Below are positions 62,083-64,000 of a stretch of 64,000 bases of DNA, in pieces. The stretch is from NCBI GenBank assembly GCA_022496205.1, contig WTXD01000002.1, positions 1,054,001 through 1,118,000 of the forward strand, given 5' to 3'. Source of the DNA: Gloeopeniophorella convolvens (taxonomy: Eukaryota; Basidiomycota; Agaricomycetes; Russulales). Both the position numbers and the translations under genes were made by a program. A model generated the notes under the pieces. It searched no databases. It had not been told where the DNA came from and saw only the letters and a list, made by a program, of their open reading frames with translations. The first letter of the stretch is position 1; each line of letters starts with the position of its first letter.

Positions 62083-63594
62083 CTATTCCATCCCAAGGCA
62101 GCGCACGCTGACCACGCGTCCAGAAAGGCGGCGCACCATGGCAAATATATCAAATGCGTCAAGGAAAGGTTGCTTGCTGCCTTCGTTCTTAACCTGCAAC
62201 GTAACTTCCTGTAGTTGGGGGAGCAGGTACGCGGCCGGGTCCTCTGCATCCTTCGGGAGAGCATCGGCGATACCCCGCGCCAACAGCTCATTGACATAGA
62301 GGGTGGTGATGTTACCAAAGTACTCGAATAGGCTGCGCCACCGTGGTAAATCGTTGCTTGAGCCAATAAACACTGTGGATGGTGCAAGTGGGATGTCGGA
62401 ATCGGGTCCAAGGGAGAGGCACCGTACGGACGAAAGCCAGTGAGACAGCTGGCTGCATAACCATGTCATATTGTCTATTGCTTCACCGGTGGATCTGCTC
62501 TTGATCTTCACGACAAGCGCGGAGCTGGAATCGTGGGCCGGGGAATGAGGAACCCTGATCGTCGCAGCTGCCGCCCAAACGATCATGCTGGCCTCAAAAG
62601 ATTGTGGCTGCTTCAGTTGGCTGATGAACCTCGTCGCGTGCGGGACGTTAGATGTCGGTCGGCCAGAAAGGTGGACTGAGACCCTCGTCAGAGAGGGTGC
62701 GTCAAGATTAGACACGAGTAGGTCTAGGTATGATCCGTCTCCATGGAATTCGAAATCTTCCAGCTTCGCGAGTGTGGCCCATTGAGCAATCGGCACAGTA
62801 GATGCCTGCTTGTTGGGTGTCTCATGGAATGGGGGCCCCAAATAGATGTTAAGTATTTGAAGGTGCGGCATGTTGCAAATGATGCCATTGAGAACCTGTG
62901 GTGGAATAGCGTCCATAGAATTCCACGCTTGGTGGAGGTGGAAGTAGCGAATGCTAGGAGAGACCCATGGAGGTGCCGCTAGTGGGATGGCGCCATTCAA
63001 CGAAACGTCGTGCAGATGCGGTGGGGCACGTCCTCCGAGGAATGATGGTGGGAGCCGTACGTTGTACCCTTGCTCAGACCCTAGCTCCAGACGCTTCAAG
63101 TTAGGAAATGGTGCGTCTATCGCAGCGACTAGTCTGTTGAATGAGTGCAAGTTCACCCTGAGCTTGACCTCACACACGCGGTGGGAGTGAGTGAGTGCGT
63201 AGAGTGCCCCTTCCTCCTCTTGTGAAGACATGCGATCTCTGGTGTAGTCGACGATGATTGGCAAAGGCGGAGAGAGCAATAGCATCTCTTTGACTGGTTT
63301 CCCCTGCGTGCACAGGAGCTTTACATCCAATCGGGACGGCGAGTCCAGTATGATCCTCCATCCTCGACACACGTGGGTGAGCTTGAACCGCTCGTTTCGT
63401 ATCCATGCACTGTCGGAGACCTCATGCCGGTGGTGGTCGAATATGTCCAGGAGGACGTTGTCAGGGAGGATATCGACATTCATCGCGGCTGCTACTAGCG
63501 ACTCGTCAGTGTTCTGCAAGCGATGTGAGGGTTTTCGACCACTGACCTCGAGCGACGAGCGTGTCCCTATGTGCGCCGCCCGAGCACGTGCCAT
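62083..63594 (-). CDS. F-box protein with degenerate leucine-rich region
   Basis: Intronless frame of 503 codons. The F-box is near the N-terminus: MNVDILPDNVLLDIFDHHRH, then KLTHVCRGWRIILDSPSRLD, a pattern (LPxxxLLxIF ... CRxWR) found in many agaricomycete F-box proteins. The first Met is at 63594; the Met at 63480 directly before NVDILPDN is the better start, since the residues upstream are Arg/Ser-rich and lack similarity. The rest is helical/LRR-like (PFPNLKRLELGSEQGYNV, PHLHDVSLNGAIPLAAPP, SLTRVSVHLSGRPTSNVP), ending VVSVRCLGME. Such families are large and fast evolving in mushrooms, with single members near unrelated genes. Substrate unknown. Confidence 0.85.
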   Translation of the reverse strand: MARARAAHIGTRSSLEVSGRKPSHRLQNTDESLVAAAMNVDILPDNVLLDIFDHHRHEVSDSAWIRNERFKLTHVCRGWRIILDSPSRLDVKLLCTQGKPVKEMLLLSPPLPIIVDYTRDRMSSQEEEGALYALTHSHRVCEVKLRVNLHSFNRLVAAIDAPFPNLKRLELGSEQGYNVRLPPSFLGGRAPPHLHDVSLNGAIPLAAPPWVSPSIRYFHLHQAWNSMDAIPPQVLNGIICNMPHLQILNIYLGPPFHETPNKQASTVPIAQWATLAKLEDFEFHGDGSYLDLLVSNLDAPSLTRVSVHLSGRPTSNVPHATRFISQLKQPQSFEASMIVWAAAATIRVPHSPAHDSSSALVVKIKSRSTGEAIDNMTWLCSQLSHWLSSVRCLSLGPDSDIPLAPSTVFIGSSNDLPRWRSLFEYFGNITTLYVNELLARGIADALPKDAEDPAAYLLPQLQEVTLQVKNEGSKQPFLDAFDIFAMVRRLSGRVVSVRCLGME

Positions 63595-64000
63595 AGGTGT
63601 GTGGGACTGTTTTTGTCTTAGATACGACGACGTGGCCGAGACAAATAAAGTGGCATACAGCCACCTGGGATGACCTACGAGGGATTAACGTGAGTCTGGG
63701 CCGACATAGCCTTGACGGTTCCCACACCAAGGGCGGTTTAATGATGACAATCACTGGATACCGTCCGGGCAGAAGGCCTTACAGCTTGATGTTGATGCAT
63801 GATGGTCTATCCGCAGTGCGAGTAGGCGAGGACGATAACATCGAGGTATTGTGAGAAACCGCGCAGCGGAGCACAAGCAGAACGGATGGCGATCGCAGCA
63901 GCGAGAATATGTAAGCAACGCGTCATGCTGCCTCCAAGGAAGTCTCCCGGTCCCATGGTCCCAGGTCAGTCAGAAGCATAGCATCACGGCTCTTCATATT
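63595..64000. other. Region to the window end, nothing supported
   Basis: Upstream region of the F-box gene plus unassigned sequence. A short plus-strand frame (63597-63854) has no resemblance to known proteins. The end is cut by the window. Confidence 0.4.

Overview
The window is nuclear DNA of a filamentous basidiomycete, most probably an agaricomycete. Genes are dense and broken by many 45-70 nt GT-AG introns with CTNAC/CTGAC-like branch sites. Intergenic gaps are short, and some protein families are typical of mushroom-forming fungi (a complete alpha-1,3-glucan synthase, an RlpA-like secreted protein, an F-box protein lacking recognisable partners). I see no transposon, CRISPR array, rRNA or convincing tRNA. 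I count 22 protein-coding genes, nearly all conserved housekeeping genes. Exon joins below were worked out by eye from reading frame, splice consensus and family knowledge, and the less certain ends are stated.

Left third (1-23.3 kb): RLP24 (60S biogenesis, minus) is head-to-head with SPT6 (elongation factor, plus). Next come a small conserved four-helix membrane protein, SRP54 (minus) head-to-head with SPT8 (SAGA subunit, plus), a class I methyltransferase, PAB1 (minus) with an A-rich leader, a SCAMP (minus), a secreted double-psi beta-barrel protein with a Ser/Thr-rich linker, a COQ11-like NAD(P)-binding protein and a mitochondrial-type adenylate kinase.

Middle (23.4-41.4 kb): a very large minus-strand gene encodes a helical scaffold-like protein with two tandem C1 zinc fingers and no assigned role. 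It is divergent from a DUF4211 nuclear protein that carries a perfect N-terminal PIP-box. Then follow TAF13 with a Tyr/Pro-rich extension, a PPIE-type RRM protein without cyclophilin domain, an NSRP1-like splicing regulator head-to-head with the exosome subunit MTR3, and an LAT-type amino-acid transporter.

Right third (42.3-64 kb): a ferric-reductase-like NADPH oxidoreductase with a large disordered insertion, TRM1 (tRNA m2,2G26), STE11 MAPKKK (minus), the 8-kb AGS1 alpha-1,3-glucan synthase and an F-box/LRR-like protein (minus).

The neighbourhood is not an operon or biosynthetic cluster. Much of it concerns transcription and RNA handling (SPT6, SPT8, TAF13, PAB1, NSRP1, MTR3, TRM1), several of these sharing promoters of only 103-139 bp. 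The most interesting signals are three apparent GC-AG introns (one a near-perfect, frame-neutral 54-nt case), an 18-nt microexon in RLP24, a possible autoregulatory A-rich element upstream of PAB1, the PIP-box in the DUF4211 protein, and the uncharacterised giant tandem-C1 protein.
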